Below are positions 53,826-63,905 of a DNA stretch of 64,000 nt, piece by piece. The notes under the pieces were generated by a model that was not told the origin of the DNA, searched no databases, and was given only the letters and a program-made list of their open reading frames with translations. A program made the position numbers and the translations under genes. The stretch is from Fodinibius salinus (lineage in GTDB: Bacteria; Bacteroidota; Rhodothermia; Balneolales; Balneolaceae): positions 56,954 to 120,953 of the forward strand of contig NZ_VNHY01000005.1 in assembly GCF_008124865.1 (NCBI RefSeq), written 5' to 3'. How positions within the stretch are numbered: the stretch's first letter is position 1; every line of letters begins with the position of its first letter.

Positions 53826-53855
53826 CATGTCATGCTAAACGTGTTTCAGCATCTC
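53826..53855. repeat. Dispersed palindromic repeat, copy 3
   Basis: This copy reads CATGTCATGCTAAAC, GT, GTTTCAGCATCTC. Relative to copy 2 the outer C-G pair has become G-C in both arms, a compensatory change that keeps the stem. Shared flanks (ACATAC versus GTTACAC) extend the similarity to about 40 bases. Confidence 0.65.
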
Positions 53856-54015
53856 ACATACACTTATTTGCAAAAAACCGAAATGATAGAGAAGCAGACT
53901 TGTCAACGGGTTTATTAGTTATCTCACTAAACCACTTTATAAATATGTGTTGTTTCGTATCACGAATAAATTTTTAAGTGGTTTCGAATCATTTGATGGA
54001 TTTGTTATAAAAAGC

Positions 54016-54081
54016 ATGGAGGAGAGGAAATGTTGTTGCCCAAAAGCAACTTTTAGTAGAAGAGGCGGTCCGGGCCGATAG
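54016..54081 (+). CDS. Possible 21-residue Cys-triplet peptide (speculative)
   Basis: An ATG at 54016 opens a 21-codon frame whose residues 5-10 are KCCCPK and whose tail is basic and glycine-rich (SRRGGPGR). The stop lies in the loop of a terminator hairpin. A second frame starts at the ATG at 54029, placed 5 bases after GGAGAGG, and encodes only MLLPKSNF; that start has a far better ribosome site. Either could be a leader or signalling peptide, or the transcript may be a non-coding RNA. No homologue is known to me. Confidence 0.25.
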   Translation: MEERKCCCPKATFSRRGGPGR

Positions 54082-54102
54082 GTACCCGATTACCGCCTTT
54101 TT
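54063..54102 (+). terminator. Orphan plus-strand terminator
   Basis: AGGCGGT and ACCGCCT pair (7 base pairs), with an inner CGGG/CCCG, followed by five T residues on the plus strand. No plus-strand gene of normal size lies upstream. On the minus strand only TCTTCT follows, so service to the lipoprotein gene at 54164 is possible but weaker. A smaller hairpin, GTTGC-CCAAAA-GCAAC-TTTT, lies at 54034-54054. Confidence 0.7.
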
Positions 54103-54163
54103 ACATTAGTTTTAAAAGTAGTTTAATGGTTCTCCTTCAGATATATTTTCGTAATTATTTTTT

Positions 54164-56908
54164 CTACTGCAGTGTTGGATAGTAGCTAGCATTTGTCTGC
54201 CACACGCTCGTAAAATCAAAGCCGGTTATATTAGTTTGTGCCGAAGATCCCTGCATTTGCGAAGTTGTGAGCCCTGTACTGTCATTATTACTGGTTAAAC
54301 CATTTCCAATTGCGCTTGGCTGCCCAGTGCTTTGGGTATCCCAGTAGGAGGTATTAATTACTGGATTTGACCCAAATCCCCCATTATATCCTACCAAACC
54401 TCCGCTATTTCCACCACTCACGGAACCTGCAGCATAAGAGCTTTCAATAAGATCATTATTATATCCTACCAGTCCTCCATTATTTGTAGTGCCACTGACA
54501 GCACCAGTGGCATAAGAGTTTTGGATATCACCGTCATTGGTACCTACCAGACCACCATTATTATTGTCACCGCTAACTGACCCAGCAGCATAACTTTTAT
54601 TTATGATCCCTGTATTATTACCTACAAGCCCGCCGGTGCCCAGCATTGACCCTGGATTACCAGTTGCACTGGTGTTAACATCTGCATATGATTTCGAAAT
54701 GGTCCCTGAATTTTTTCCCACAAGTCCTCCTACATTGTAATTGCCGGCTGAAGACTGATAGCTATCAAGGGTTCCGGTAACTGAGCAGTTAGTAATCGAA
54801 CCGTAATTAGCTCCTGCAAGGGTTCCTGAGTTAGTCGATGCCGTAACGTTTACATTAGTCAAATGTAGGTTCTTGATTGTCCCCGAAGAACTTACCTGCG
54901 AAAAAAGAGCGACTTTGCCGATATTTGGGCGGTCTATCGTTAACCCGGTAATGGTATGTCCATTGCCATTGTAAGTGCCCGAAATTTGGATCGGATCGAA
55001 TCCCTTTCCACCATTCCAGGTTGATGCTCCTGAAGCATTAATGTCAGCCGTTTGTTTAAAATATGCATCTGAGTATTTCTCGACTCCTTGAAGCTGGTCT
55101 AAATTTGAAACCAGATAAGGATCTGATTGTGTACCGCTGCCTTGCGTAAAAGGGTCTACAGTGATAATGAATGTTTGGCTGATAGTTTGGCCGGCCCCGT
55201 TCTGTGCTGTGACCGAAAATTGGTATTGGTGATCGGTACCATTGGCGCTGTGATTGTAGTCCAGGGTAGGACCGCTCAGTTTAATAACATAATCGTTTAC
55301 TGTCTGAACACTAAAAATACCCCCATCTGGTCCGCTGATGGTTGCCCCTTGTAATGGATCTAAATCTGATTGCATAGCTACATAAAAAGAATCGATACTA
55401 GCCAGATTCGTTCCGGTCGTGACATCATTGAATACATAATTCCCACCCGATAGATTAGCTTTATATTCGGTAGTATTGGTAGATATTTTGGTACTAACAA
55501 ATACCGGTGCCTCATTAACATTTTGAACGGATACTGTGAGGTTCTTGCTGATGCTCAGGTTCCCATCGGAAACCCTTACTTGCACTTCGTAGGTATTGCC
55601 GGCATCATTGTCAGCTGGTTGTTCAAAGTCCGGGGCGCTGTTGAATGTTAATGCACCAGAGTTTGAGTCAATGGAGAATAATCCTTTATCGGTTCCACCA
55701 TTTAGCTTATAAGTAAGAGCATCTCCATCTGGATCAAAGGCAACTAGCGTTTCAACAGCGGTCTTATTTTCTTTGGATTTATAAGTGCTTTGTGCACTGG
55801 CGAATTTTGGGGAATGATTCTCTGTCACATTAAAACTGGGGCCTGTGGCTGTTTGTCCAAAGGCTGCTATTTTGACCGGTCCGCTGGTAGCATCTTGTGG
55901 CACAGTAGCTACAACTTTGGTAGAGCTAGCACTGCTTATGGTGGCTTCGGTATCATTGAAGGTAACGATATTGGCATCAGCTGTGGTATTAAATCCAACT
56001 CCATTGAGTGTTACTGATGAACCGATAGGGCCCTCTTTAGAAGACAGGCCGGTAATTTTCGGAGAGGGAATAACTTCAAAGCGATCAGACGTTACTGATT
56101 TATCACCCACAGTAATGGTAATGGTTCCCTGGGTAGCATTTTGGGGTACTTCTGTAAGTATCAGTGTATCAGTGACACTCAGTATCGGGGCGGGTTGTCC
56201 GTCAATAGATATTGTAAGCTGTCCGCCAGACTTGCTTAGTGTATCAGTAGTATTTGAGCTTGATTTCATTTGATTAGTGTGAGCAGGGGAGTTGTTCAGC
56301 CTGGAATTATTATCTGAATGATGGTTATTGACTGTATTATCAAGATTAGGCAGCGATGAATTGGATCCTGTTAATTTTTTGGAGCGCTTTCCAGCATTTG
56401 CCTTCTTTTTGAGCGCAGTCTTGCCGTGAGTTTTTTGAGAGGCAGTAGGAGATTTTTTGCTGCTTTTATTTGGAGTATTTCCCAGAAAATTAGCCCCTGT
56501 AATGGTAATACGAGAACCGGTTGGAGCTTTTGCGGGAGATACCCCGGTAACAACAAGCTGTTGTGTAAGGATTTTAAAATAAGGCCCGCTAATGGTTTTG
56601 TTACCAGCAGTAAGTTTCACTGGTCCGCTGGATGCGCCTTCTGGGACTTCGGCTATTATTTCTTCTGCTTTGGTACTGCGTACAGGGGCCGGAGTTCCAT
56701 CAAAGCTGACCTGGCATTCAGACTGTTGTGTGTTAACATTCTTGGTACCGATGGTTATAGCCGCTCCCACCATCCCGCTATCGGGAGTAACGGAAGTAAT
56801 TTCGCTGGTACCGACTTCGGGACCTGAATTTCCGCAAGAGATAATTATTACTGTAATACTGACCGAAAGAAGGGTAATACCCAAGAGTTTTATGAATTGC
56901 TTATACAT
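54164..56908 (-). CDS. Surface lipoprotein with TIG, cadherin-like and GLUG repeats
   Basis: The 914-residue protein has a lipobox IISC (Cys25). Three IPT/TIG domains follow (about 37-113, 115-280, 283-362), the second interrupted by an 85-residue Lys/Asn/Ser-rich insert at about 143-228. Cadherin-like domains cover about 363-590 (DPDGDALTYKLNGG, VNEAPVFVS). Residues 586-880 hold a choice-of-anchor segment and at least five GLUG repeats of the type GGLVGxNxGxIxxSYAxG, forming a beta-roll. No T9SS sorting domain is present; the lipid anchor replaces it. It is probably a surface adhesin or glycan-binding protein. An AraC gene lies upstream on the same strand. Confidence 0.88.
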   Translation of the reverse strand: MYKQFIKLLGITLLSVSITVIIISCGNSGPEVGTSEITSVTPDSGMVGAAITIGTKNVNTQQSECQVSFDGTPAPVRSTKAEEIIAEVPEGASSGPVKLTAGNKTISGPYFKILTQQLVVTGVSPAKAPTGSRITITGANFLGNTPNKSSKKSPTASQKTHGKTALKKKANAGKRSKKLTGSNSSLPNLDNTVNNHHSDNNSRLNNSPAHTNQMKSSSNTTDTLSKSGGQLTISIDGQPAPILSVTDTLILTEVPQNATQGTITITVGDKSVTSDRFEVIPSPKITGLSSKEGPIGSSVTLNGVGFNTTADANIVTFNDTEATISSASSTKVVATVPQDATSGPVKIAAFGQTATGPSFNVTENHSPKFASAQSTYKSKENKTAVETLVAFDPDGDALTYKLNGGTDKGLFSIDSNSGALTFNSAPDFEQPADNDAGNTYEVQVRVSDGNLSISKNLTVSVQNVNEAPVFVSTKISTNTTEYKANLSGGNYVFNDVTTGTNLASIDSFYVAMQSDLDPLQGATISGPDGGIFSVQTVNDYVIKLSGPTLDYNHSANGTDHQYQFSVTAQNGAGQTISQTFIITVDPFTQGSGTQSDPYLVSNLDQLQGVEKYSDAYFKQTADINASGASTWNGGKGFDPIQISGTYNGNGHTITGLTIDRPNIGKVALFSQVSSSGTIKNLHLTNVNVTASTNSGTLAGANYGSITNCSVTGTLDSYQSSAGNYNVGGLVGKNSGTISKSYADVNTSATGNPGSMLGTGGLVGNNTGIINKSYAAGSVSGDNNNGGLVGTNDGDIQNSYATGAVSGTTNNGGLVGYNNDLIESSYAAGSVSGGNSGGLVGYNGGFGSNPVINTSYWDTQSTGQPSAIGNGLTSNNDSTGLTTSQMQGSSAQTNITGFDFTSVWQTNASYYPTLQ

Positions 56909-57544
56909 AATGCCGTTAAATTGTGATGTAATTAGCTATTTAATAGTATTTGTTACCCGAAATATTTATCCAATACATGTACCTGATACCAATTGGGACA
57001 CCATTTTTGCTTGCCAACAAAATTTCTGTGGTCAATAAAGACATTTAGGTTCTAACCGAAAAGTAAAAATGCGAACGGATTTTTAGCTTACTGATTGATG
57101 TTTAGTTTTAGGTTCGGGAAGAGATGCTAGGTTTTACAAGGTTTTATAACGGATTTTTCAATTTCTTTCGAAGAATCGAAACTCCATTTAAAATTACGTA
57201 GCATTACTCTTGTAAAGGATATGGGGTGTCGGAACTTCCAAAAAGGAACACTATCCTGAGCGCTTGGCATGAGTAATTTCACTGATAAGCTTCGGACTTT
57301 TTATCCGCTCTTATGCTTACGGAGACCCAGGAACCAGGGTGGAGACATGCCCAGAGTAATTAAGAGGTTGTCAGATTATTAGAATCTGCAGCAGAGTAGC
57401 GGATAGAAATTTACAGAGTACGGTCTGTACTAAAGGAGGGCCATATTTTATAACGTACTAATAGTATTTGATTGTCACATTCTGAAGATAGACTTAAAAT
57501 CATTTTGTTCCTTAGTGCTCTCTATGGTATTTATCATAACTGCT
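56909..57544. other. Long non-coding region upstream of the TIG/GLUG lipoprotein
   Basis: These 636 bases contain no plausible gene. They hold the second copy of the shared 23-base sequence at 57059. A fragment CTATCCTGAGCGC at about 57257 recalls widespread intergenic repeats. The region resembles the long upstream region of the giant protein operon in size and place. Confidence 0.5.
57059..57081. repeat. 23-base sequence shared with 52580-52602, copy 2
   Basis: The sequence is identical to copy 1 over 23 bases; flanks differ. It lies 151 bases before the lipoprotein start. Confidence 0.6.
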
Positions 57545-58381
57545 TTATGGATGAAAATTATTTTCAGACTCACTACGCATAATCCGGGAAAATACGGTTT
57601 TAAACAGATTCCCATCTTCGTTTGTAAGGACACTGAGATCATCGCTGTGATATCTCTTGAACTTTTTCATAAAGTGGGATCGGTCGTAATAGCCAAATTT
57701 TGATAAAATATCGTTTACGGTAGAATTTCCTTCTGCAATTTCAGCACAGGTAAAATTAAAGCGCACCTGTCGAATAAACTGACCGGGAGTAAAACCAATA
57801 AACTTGTTAAATTTCTTCTCGAGATAGCGTCTACTCACGTCTTCATATTCACAGAGATCCAGGACTTTCAATTTGCCCTTCTTTTCGTAAATGTAGTCAA
57901 TAACTACATCCAGGTGGGTATATTTTATAGAGTCCGGGACTTTATTCAGCATAAAATCGGTAAGCAATCTTAATCGGTTTTCGGTGGATTCGGTCTTCAA
58001 AATTTCTTGCCGGATTTGGTCGGCTTCATCCTCAATTACTTCATCAAGAGGGAGGAAATCATTTTGGATGTCCGCCAGGTAAATATCAAAAAGTTTGTGT
58101 GTGGCTGTGGGCTTTAGGGCAATGCCGTAATACAATAAAGGGATATCACTGTCAAAAGAGAAGGTAGGGAAATACTGGCCGCTAAGAGCGTAATCGGGAA
58201 AGTGATGTACACCATTTGCATCTTCGACCCGGGGGTTCCCCTTTAACACGATGGTAATAGTCCCGGTACCAAAGGGGATGATTCTATTATCTTCAAAGGT
58301 ACTGGGATGGGGGATATCAATTTCATATATCCGTTTTACAAACGGAGATAATTTTTGGGGAGGTAAGATAAATTCATGCAT
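57545..58381 (-). CDS. AraC-family regulator with DUF6597-like N-terminal domain
   Basis: The 278-residue protein starts with PPQKLSPFVKRIYEID and runs through a beta-rich sensor half (about 1-130, LSGQYFPTFSFDSDIPLLYYGI) of the DUF6597 type. The C-terminal half is an AraC helix-turn-helix pair: LCEYEDVSRRYLEKKFNKFIG, then STVNDILSKFGYYDRSHFMK. It is distinct from the other AraC protein of the window. It points at the TIG/GLUG lipoprotein gene 636 bases downstream and is its likely regulator. Confidence 0.9.
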   Translation of the reverse strand: MHEFILPPQKLSPFVKRIYEIDIPHPSTFEDNRIIPFGTGTITIVLKGNPRVEDANGVHHFPDYALSGQYFPTFSFDSDIPLLYYGIALKPTATHKLFDIYLADIQNDFLPLDEVIEDEADQIRQEILKTESTENRLRLLTDFMLNKVPDSIKYTHLDVVIDYIYEKKGKLKVLDLCEYEDVSRRYLEKKFNKFIGFTPGQFIRQVRFNFTCAEIAEGNSTVNDILSKFGYYDRSHFMKKFKRYHSDDLSVLTNEDGNLFKTVFSRIMRSESENNFHP

Positions 58382-58573
58382 TATAGCCGATATTTTTTAC
58401 AATTCTGACTTGATTTTTGTCTGGGTTAAGAAAACGATCCTTTGGTGTATTTGCTTCTTTTTGCATCCTATTTGTCAGAATAGGATAAACTAACCTCATT
58501 ATATTAATTGCCCAATATCCTTTTGATACAAATATTTTGAGGAGTAAAAAAAGTTCCGTCTTGTCAGTTACTT

Positions 58574-60643
58574 TCAGCCCATCCCATAAAATTTACTCTT
58601 CTTTTTGTAATAAGGGGTGAATACCTTTTTTAACTCCTGGTGCTTAGGTTGTTCTAAATTAAAATCATTACTAATAATTTTCCAAGCTTCAGATTTTGCC
58701 TGTTCTAGTATCCATTGATCTTCTACAATGTCAGCGACCTTAAATTCTGGCAGGCCGCTTTGTTTGGTACCAAGAAAATCGCCGGGTCCGCGAAGCTCTA
58801 GGTCAGCTTCAGCAATTTGAAACCCATCATCGGTCTCTGCCATCTTCCGCAGGCGAAATTGTGCCTCTTTACTTACTTTTTGGCCGTAAATTAGGATGCA
58901 GTAACTCTGACGTTCGCCCCGGCCGATACGCCCCCGTAGCTGATGAAGCTGTGACAGCCCAAACCGTTCGGCGTGTTCCACAATCATAAGGCTGGCATTA
59001 GATACGTCAACACCGACCTCTATGACGGTGGTTGAGACCAGCACCTGTACCTCATTATTAATGAACTGCAGCATCACGGCATCTTTCTCTTCGGATTTCA
59101 TCTGTCCGTGCAGTAATCCCACCTCGTGATTAGAGAATCGCTTTTTTAGTTTCTTAAACCCTGCGCTGGCATCTTTGAGGTCCATTTTTTCAGACTCTTC
59201 CACTAAGGGATACACGACGTATGCTTGCCCGCCCTTATTCAATTCCTGCTCAACGAAGTTATAAATTTCATCGTGTTTCTTTTGGTGCCGAACGGCGGTC
59301 TTCACGGGTTTGCGTCCGCCGGGAAGATCTTTAATGATGGAGATATCCAGGTCACTATATAATGTCATAGCCAGTGAGCGGGGAATGGGAGTCGCTGACA
59401 TCACGAGCACATGTGGATGTGATCCCTTTTTTAGAATTTCAGCGCGTTGCTTAACACCAAAACGGTGTTGTTCATCAACGATGGCCAGCCCCAGCTTATA
59501 AAAGTTTACTTGCTCTTGGATAACAGCATGGGTACCAACGACGATATCACAGCTGCCGCCTTCGAGGTCTGTGAGGATGTCAGTGCGTACGGTTTTCTTT
59601 TGATTACCTACCAGCAGACGAATATTGATATCCAGCGGATCCAGGAAATTGGAAAGTGTTCGGAAATGTTGTTCAGCCAGGATTTCGGTAGGGGCCATAA
59701 AGGCGGCTTGATAGCCGTTATCCAGTGCCATAAGTATGGCACCCAAGGCCACTATGGTTTTACCTGATCCTACATCGCCTTGGAGCAACCGGTTCATTTG
59801 CTTGCCAGAGCGCACATCTTTTTTTATATCCGAAAGAGCGGACTTTTGTCCATCGGTGAGCTCAAAAGGTAGGTGGGTATTGAAGAAGCGCTGAGTATAA
59901 TTGCCTAGATCCTCAAAAACAGGCGCGTCGTGTTTGTCAATAATTTCGTGTTTGCTCTTGGCCACGCTTAGCTCAAAGAGAAATAACTCTTCAAACTTAA
60001 ACCGCTTGAATGCTTTTTGATACTCTGATTTCGATTCCGGGAAATGAATCATCCGGTAGGACTCATGCCGTTTGGGCAAGCTGTAACTTTGTCGAATAGA
60101 ATCCGGCAGGAATTCGGGTGTTTTTTCATGTTTTAGAGTAATTTTTTGCCACTGGTGGATGAGTTTGCTGGTCGTTGACGTTTTGGCGAGTGACTTGTTA
60201 CCCGGGTAGATAGGCATAATCTGCTTTAGCTGCGAAAGGTCAGAAGTATTGCTTACTTTTTCATACTCTGGATGCGCAATAGATAAATACCGACCGTATT
60301 TCTTAACGTTGCCAAAGAAGGCGACGGCTTCACCCTCCGAAAGATTTTTCCTTATATAATGGGCGCCTTTAAACCAGACTCCCTTCAAAGAGGCGGTATC
60401 GTCTTGAATGATAACTTCCAGTCTTTTTTTATTCCCGTGCCCTTTTTGTTGTATTTTCTTGATACGGCCTACTACGGTTACTTCTTCACTATTATCGCGA
60501 AGTTCTCGAATCTTGGTGATGGTTGTCCGGTCTAAATACCGGTGAGGAAAGTAGTTTAGTAGATCCAGTGTACTTTTGATTCCACTCTCAGATAGCGCGT
60601 TTAATCGCTTGGTTCCCAGTTGTGGAAGGTCGATTAATTTCAA
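58574..60643 (-). CDS. recG: ATP-dependent DNA helicase RecG
   Basis: RecG remodels stalled replication forks and Holliday junctions. The 689-residue protein has an N-terminal wedge domain (about 60-160) with an OB fold for branched DNA. Superfamily 2 motifs follow: Walker A LQGDVGSGKTIVA, the DEQHRFG box (motif II, VDEQHRFG), SATPIPRSLA (III), and STTVIEVGVDVSNA and QLRGRIGRGERQSYC (V, VI). The C-terminal TRG-like segment GDFLGTKQSGLPEF is typical of RecG. Length matches the family. It lies upstream of the str operon on the opposite strand. Confidence 0.96.
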   Translation of the reverse strand: MKLIDLPQLGTKRLNALSESGIKSTLDLLNYFPHRYLDRTTITKIRELRDNSEEVTVVGRIKKIQQKGHGNKKRLEVIIQDDTASLKGVWFKGAHYIRKNLSEGEAVAFFGNVKKYGRYLSIAHPEYEKVSNTSDLSQLKQIMPIYPGNKSLAKTSTTSKLIHQWQKITLKHEKTPEFLPDSIRQSYSLPKRHESYRMIHFPESKSEYQKAFKRFKFEELFLFELSVAKSKHEIIDKHDAPVFEDLGNYTQRFFNTHLPFELTDGQKSALSDIKKDVRSGKQMNRLLQGDVGSGKTIVALGAILMALDNGYQAAFMAPTEILAEQHFRTLSNFLDPLDINIRLLVGNQKKTVRTDILTDLEGGSCDIVVGTHAVIQEQVNFYKLGLAIVDEQHRFGVKQRAEILKKGSHPHVLVMSATPIPRSLAMTLYSDLDISIIKDLPGGRKPVKTAVRHQKKHDEIYNFVEQELNKGGQAYVVYPLVEESEKMDLKDASAGFKKLKKRFSNHEVGLLHGQMKSEEKDAVMLQFINNEVQVLVSTTVIEVGVDVSNASLMIVEHAERFGLSQLHQLRGRIGRGERQSYCILIYGQKVSKEAQFRLRKMAETDDGFQIAEADLELRGPGDFLGTKQSGLPEFKVADIVEDQWILEQAKSEAWKIISNDFNLEQPKHQELKKVFTPYYKKKSKFYGMG

Positions 60644-60763
60644 AATAAATATACTGATATATATTAGTATACTAGTTATTCAGGTCGTTCAGAGTAAATT
60701 TATGTCGTTTGAGATGGAAATAGGATACAAAACAGAAAAACATAAAGAAAATCAATAAAATTG

Positions 60764-60796
60764 TTTGCATAGATAGTACTAAATTCCTTATCATTG
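60764..60796 (+). promoter_or_regulatory. Probable promoter of the str operon
   Basis: TTTG at 60764-60767 is followed after 21 bases by TATCATTG (one mismatch to TAnnTTTG), 45 bases before the rpsL start. Confidence 0.45.
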
Positions 60797-60840
60797 GCAA
60801 CTCTTGTTCGACCTGAAAAATCAATTAAGCGTATTTAATC

Positions 60841-61212
60841 GTGCCTACAATACAACAACTTATTCGCAAAGGCAGAAAAAGCAAGTCGAGTAAAACTACG
60901 GCCCCTGCTTTGGAAGGCTGTCCGCAAAAACGCGGAGTTTGCGTACGAGTTTATACCACTACGCCCAAAAAGCCGAATTCGGCTTTGCGTAAGGTTGCTC
61001 GTGTGCGTTTAACTAATGGCTATGAAGTAACGGCTTATATTCCTGGTGAAGGTCACAACCTTCAGGAACACAGCATTGTGCTGGTTCGCGGAGGTCGTGT
61101 TAAGGATCTCCCCGGAGTACGTTATCATATTGTTCGTGGAACGCTCGACACTGCCGGTGTTGAAGACCGGAAGCAGGGTCGCAGTCTCTACGGTACAAAG
61201 AAGCCTAATTAG
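60841..61212 (+). CDS. rpsL: 30S ribosomal protein S12
   Basis: S12 sits at the decoding centre and governs accuracy. The 123-residue protein starts with GTG and reads [11 protein letters not shown], the universal beginning. [11 protein letters not shown] carries the lysines (K42/K43 in E. coli numbering) whose mutation gives streptomycin resistance; they are wild type here. [10 protein letters not shown] holds the aspartate that is methylthiolated in many bacteria. It is first in the str operon; rpsG follows after 32 bases. Confidence 0.98.
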   Translation: MPTIQQLIRKGRKSKSSKTTAPALEGCPQKRGVCVRVYTTTPKKPNSALRKVARVRLTNGYEVTAYIPGEGHNLQEHSIVLVRGGRVKDLPGVRYHIVRGTLDTAGVEDRKQGRSLYGTKKPN

Positions 61213-61238
61213 AATTGTTGAGTAGGAATTAAACGTAA

Positions 61239-61712
<474 letters not shown>

Positions 61713-61738
61713 ATGATTTACCGATATAATTTATAATA

Positions 61739-63883
61739 ATGGCTGAGACTAAGACACAAACTGACCCTGAAATTATAGACCGCATCAAGCGTACACGCAA
61801 TATTGGTATTGCTGCGCATGTTGATGCTGGTAAGACAACGATGACGGAGCGCATCCTTTATTATACAGGGATTACTCACCGTATTGGTGAAACTCATGAC
61901 GGCGCTTCCCAGATGGATTGGATGGACCAAGAGAAGGAGCGAGGTATTACAATAACTTCTGCTGCTACTCACTGCATTTGGAAAGATCATCGCATTAATA
62001 TTATTGATACGCCGGGTCACGTTGACTTTACTGTAGAGGTAGAGCGTTCACTACGTGTACTTGACGGTGTTATTGGGGTTTTTGATTCTGTAGGAGCTGT
62101 TCAGCCTCAGTCCGAGACTGTTTGGAGGCAAGCAAATAAATATGATGTGCCTCGGATGGCCTTTGTTAATAAGATGGATCGCGTAGGGGCTGATTTCTTC
62201 AACGTTATTGATGAAATGAAGGAGAAGCTCAACGCTAATGCTATTCCAATTCAGATCCCCATCGGTGTTGAAGATACCTTCCGGGGCGTTGTTGACCTTA
62301 TCAAGATGAAGGGTATCATCTGGGATGAGGATACGCTTGGGATGGAATACGATGAAATTGAGATTCCTGATGATCTGAAAGAAAAGGCTGAAGAGTATCG
62401 CAAGATTATGCTTGAGGCTATTGCTGATCATAATGATGCGCTGATGGAAAAATACCTCATGGACGAGGAAATCAGTGAAGAGGAAATTGAAAATGCGCTT
62501 CGTGAAGCTACTCTCGACCGTGATGTTACTGTTGTAATGTGTGGTTCTGCTCTTAAAAACAAGGGAGTTCAGACAGTACTCGACAAGGTCATCAAGTTTT
62601 TGCCGAGTCCTTATGATATTCCACCAATTGAAGGTTTGGATCCTGAAGATGAAGACAAGAAGTTAGAGCGCAAGCCCAGCGTGCAAGAACCATTTTCTGC
62701 GTTGGCGTTTAAGATTATGACGGATCCCTACGTTGGTAAGTTGACGTTCTTCCGCGTGTATTCCGGAAAATTAGAAAAAGGTTCTTATATATATAACGCC
62801 ACGACCGGAAAGAAGGAACGTATTGGTCGTATTCTTGAAATGCATGCCAACGAAAAGAAGGATTTGGATGTCGTTAGAGCAGGTGATATTGCTGCTGCTG
62901 TTGGCGTTAAAGAAGTTCGTACCGGAGATTCATTTTGTAATATTGAAGATCCAATTATTCTTGAAAATATTACATTTCCGGAGCCGGTTATTAAGCTAGC
63001 TGTTGAGCCTAAGTCAAAGGCTGATGCTGAAAAGCTAACAACTGGACTGATCAAGTTGGCTGAAGAGGATCCCACTTTCCAGGTTGAAACGGATGAAGAT
63101 ACTGGTCAGACAACTATTGCCGGAATGGGTGAGCTTCACCTCGAAATTATTGTAGATAGGCTGCAACGAGAGTTTAAAGTTGAGGCAAATGTTGGTCAGC
63201 CGCAGGTCTCTTACCGAGAAACTATTGATGATAGTATTACTCACCGAGAATTGTATAAGAAGCAGTCTGGTGGGCGTGGTAAGTTTGCGGACATGGAGTT
63301 CGAAATTGGTCCGCTGTCTGACTTTGAGGAATTTGACGAAGAAGACAACAATGTTTCTGTTGACGAAGGATTCAAATTTATTAACGAAATTGTAGGCGGT
63401 AACATCCCTACAGAATATATTCCATCAGTAGAGAAGGGTTTTAAGCAAGCGATGGATGCTGGTATTCAGGCTGATTATCCAGTACAAAATATCGGTGTGC
63501 GCTTGTATGATGGGGATTATCACGATGTAGACTCTGACCAGTATAGCTTTGAATTATGTGCTAAGCTGGCTTTCAGAAGATCTGCACTTAAAGCAAGTCC
63601 TTCAATTCTTGAACCAGTGATGGATGTAGAAATTATTACTCCCGAAGAATATATGGGAGATGTAATTGGTGATCTTAATGGCCGACGAGGTATTATTGGC
63701 CAAATGGATAGCAATAATCAGGGATCAGTGGTAAATGCCCGCGTTCCGTTGTCAGAAATGTTTGGCTATTCCACTGATCTGCGTTCAATTACACAGGGGC
63801 GAGCATCATACTCCATGGAGTTTCGTGATTATGAAGCTGTACCCGATAACGTTGAGAAAGAAATATTAGAATCAAGATCTTAA
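61739..63883 (+). CDS. fusA: Elongation factor G
   Basis: EF-G moves tRNAs and mRNA through the ribosome after peptide transfer, using GTP. The 714-residue protein has the P-loop [13 protein letters not shown], switch [18 protein letters not shown], and NKMDR for guanine. Domain III starts after GMGELHLEI, domain IV includes [21 protein letters not shown] with the GRGKFADM loop, and domain V ends with the usual [11 protein letters not shown]. Length and place in the rpsL-rpsG-fusA-tuf order show this is the canonical EF-G rather than an EF-G2 paralogue. Confidence 0.98.
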   Translation: MAETKTQTDPEIIDRIKRTRNIGIAAHVDAGKTTMTERILYYTGITHRIGETHDGASQMDWMDQEKERGITITSAATHCIWKDHRINIIDTPGHVDFTVEVERSLRVLDGVIGVFDSVGAVQPQSETVWRQANKYDVPRMAFVNKMDRVGADFFNVIDEMKEKLNANAIPIQIPIGVEDTFRGVVDLIKMKGIIWDEDTLGMEYDEIEIPDDLKEKAEEYRKIMLEAIADHNDALMEKYLMDEEISEEEIENALREATLDRDVTVVMCGSALKNKGVQTVLDKVIKFLPSPYDIPPIEGLDPEDEDKKLERKPSVQEPFSALAFKIMTDPYVGKLTFFRVYSGKLEKGSYIYNATTGKKERIGRILEMHANEKKDLDVVRAGDIAAAVGVKEVRTGDSFCNIEDPIILENITFPEPVIKLAVEPKSKADAEKLTTGLIKLAEEDPTFQVETDEDTGQTTIAGMGELHLEIIVDRLQREFKVEANVGQPQVSYRETIDDSITHRELYKKQSGGRGKFADMEFEIGPLSDFEEFDEEDNNVSVDEGFKFINEIVGGNIPTEYIPSVEKGFKQAMDAGIQADYPVQNIGVRLYDGDYHDVDSDQYSFELCAKLAFRRSALKASPSILEPVMDVEIITPEEYMGDVIGDLNGRRGIIGQMDSNNQGSVVNARVPLSEMFGYSTDLRSITQGRASYSMEFRDYEAVPDNVEKEILESRS

Positions 63884-63905
63884 AACATTATTAACTAATA
63901 ATATT

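Larger units (their letters stand above)
53694..54163. other. Intergenic region between AraC and the TIG/GLUG lipoprotein gene
   Basis: No conventional gene is present in these 470 bases. They hold a dispersed palindrome at 53826 and, near 54000-54102, a short Shine-Dalgarno-led reading frame with two plus-strand hairpins, described separately. The remainder is AT-rich upstream sequence of the AraC gene. Confidence 0.5.

Noticed and set aside
54063..54102. Hairpin taken as the terminator of the minus-strand TIG/GLUG lipoprotein gene
   Set aside because: On the minus strand it is followed only by TCTTCT, whereas on the plus strand five T residues follow; the plus-strand reading is preferred, though dual use is not excluded.
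57254..57285. CTATCCTGAGCGC fragment as a fourth copy of the dispersed palindrome
   Set aside because: Only the CATCCTGA-like core is shared; the second arm GTTTCAGG is missing.
44582..58381. Accessory region as a mobile island
   Set aside because: No integrase, transposase, tRNA-end duplication or flanking direct repeat is visible, and base composition does not clearly change.
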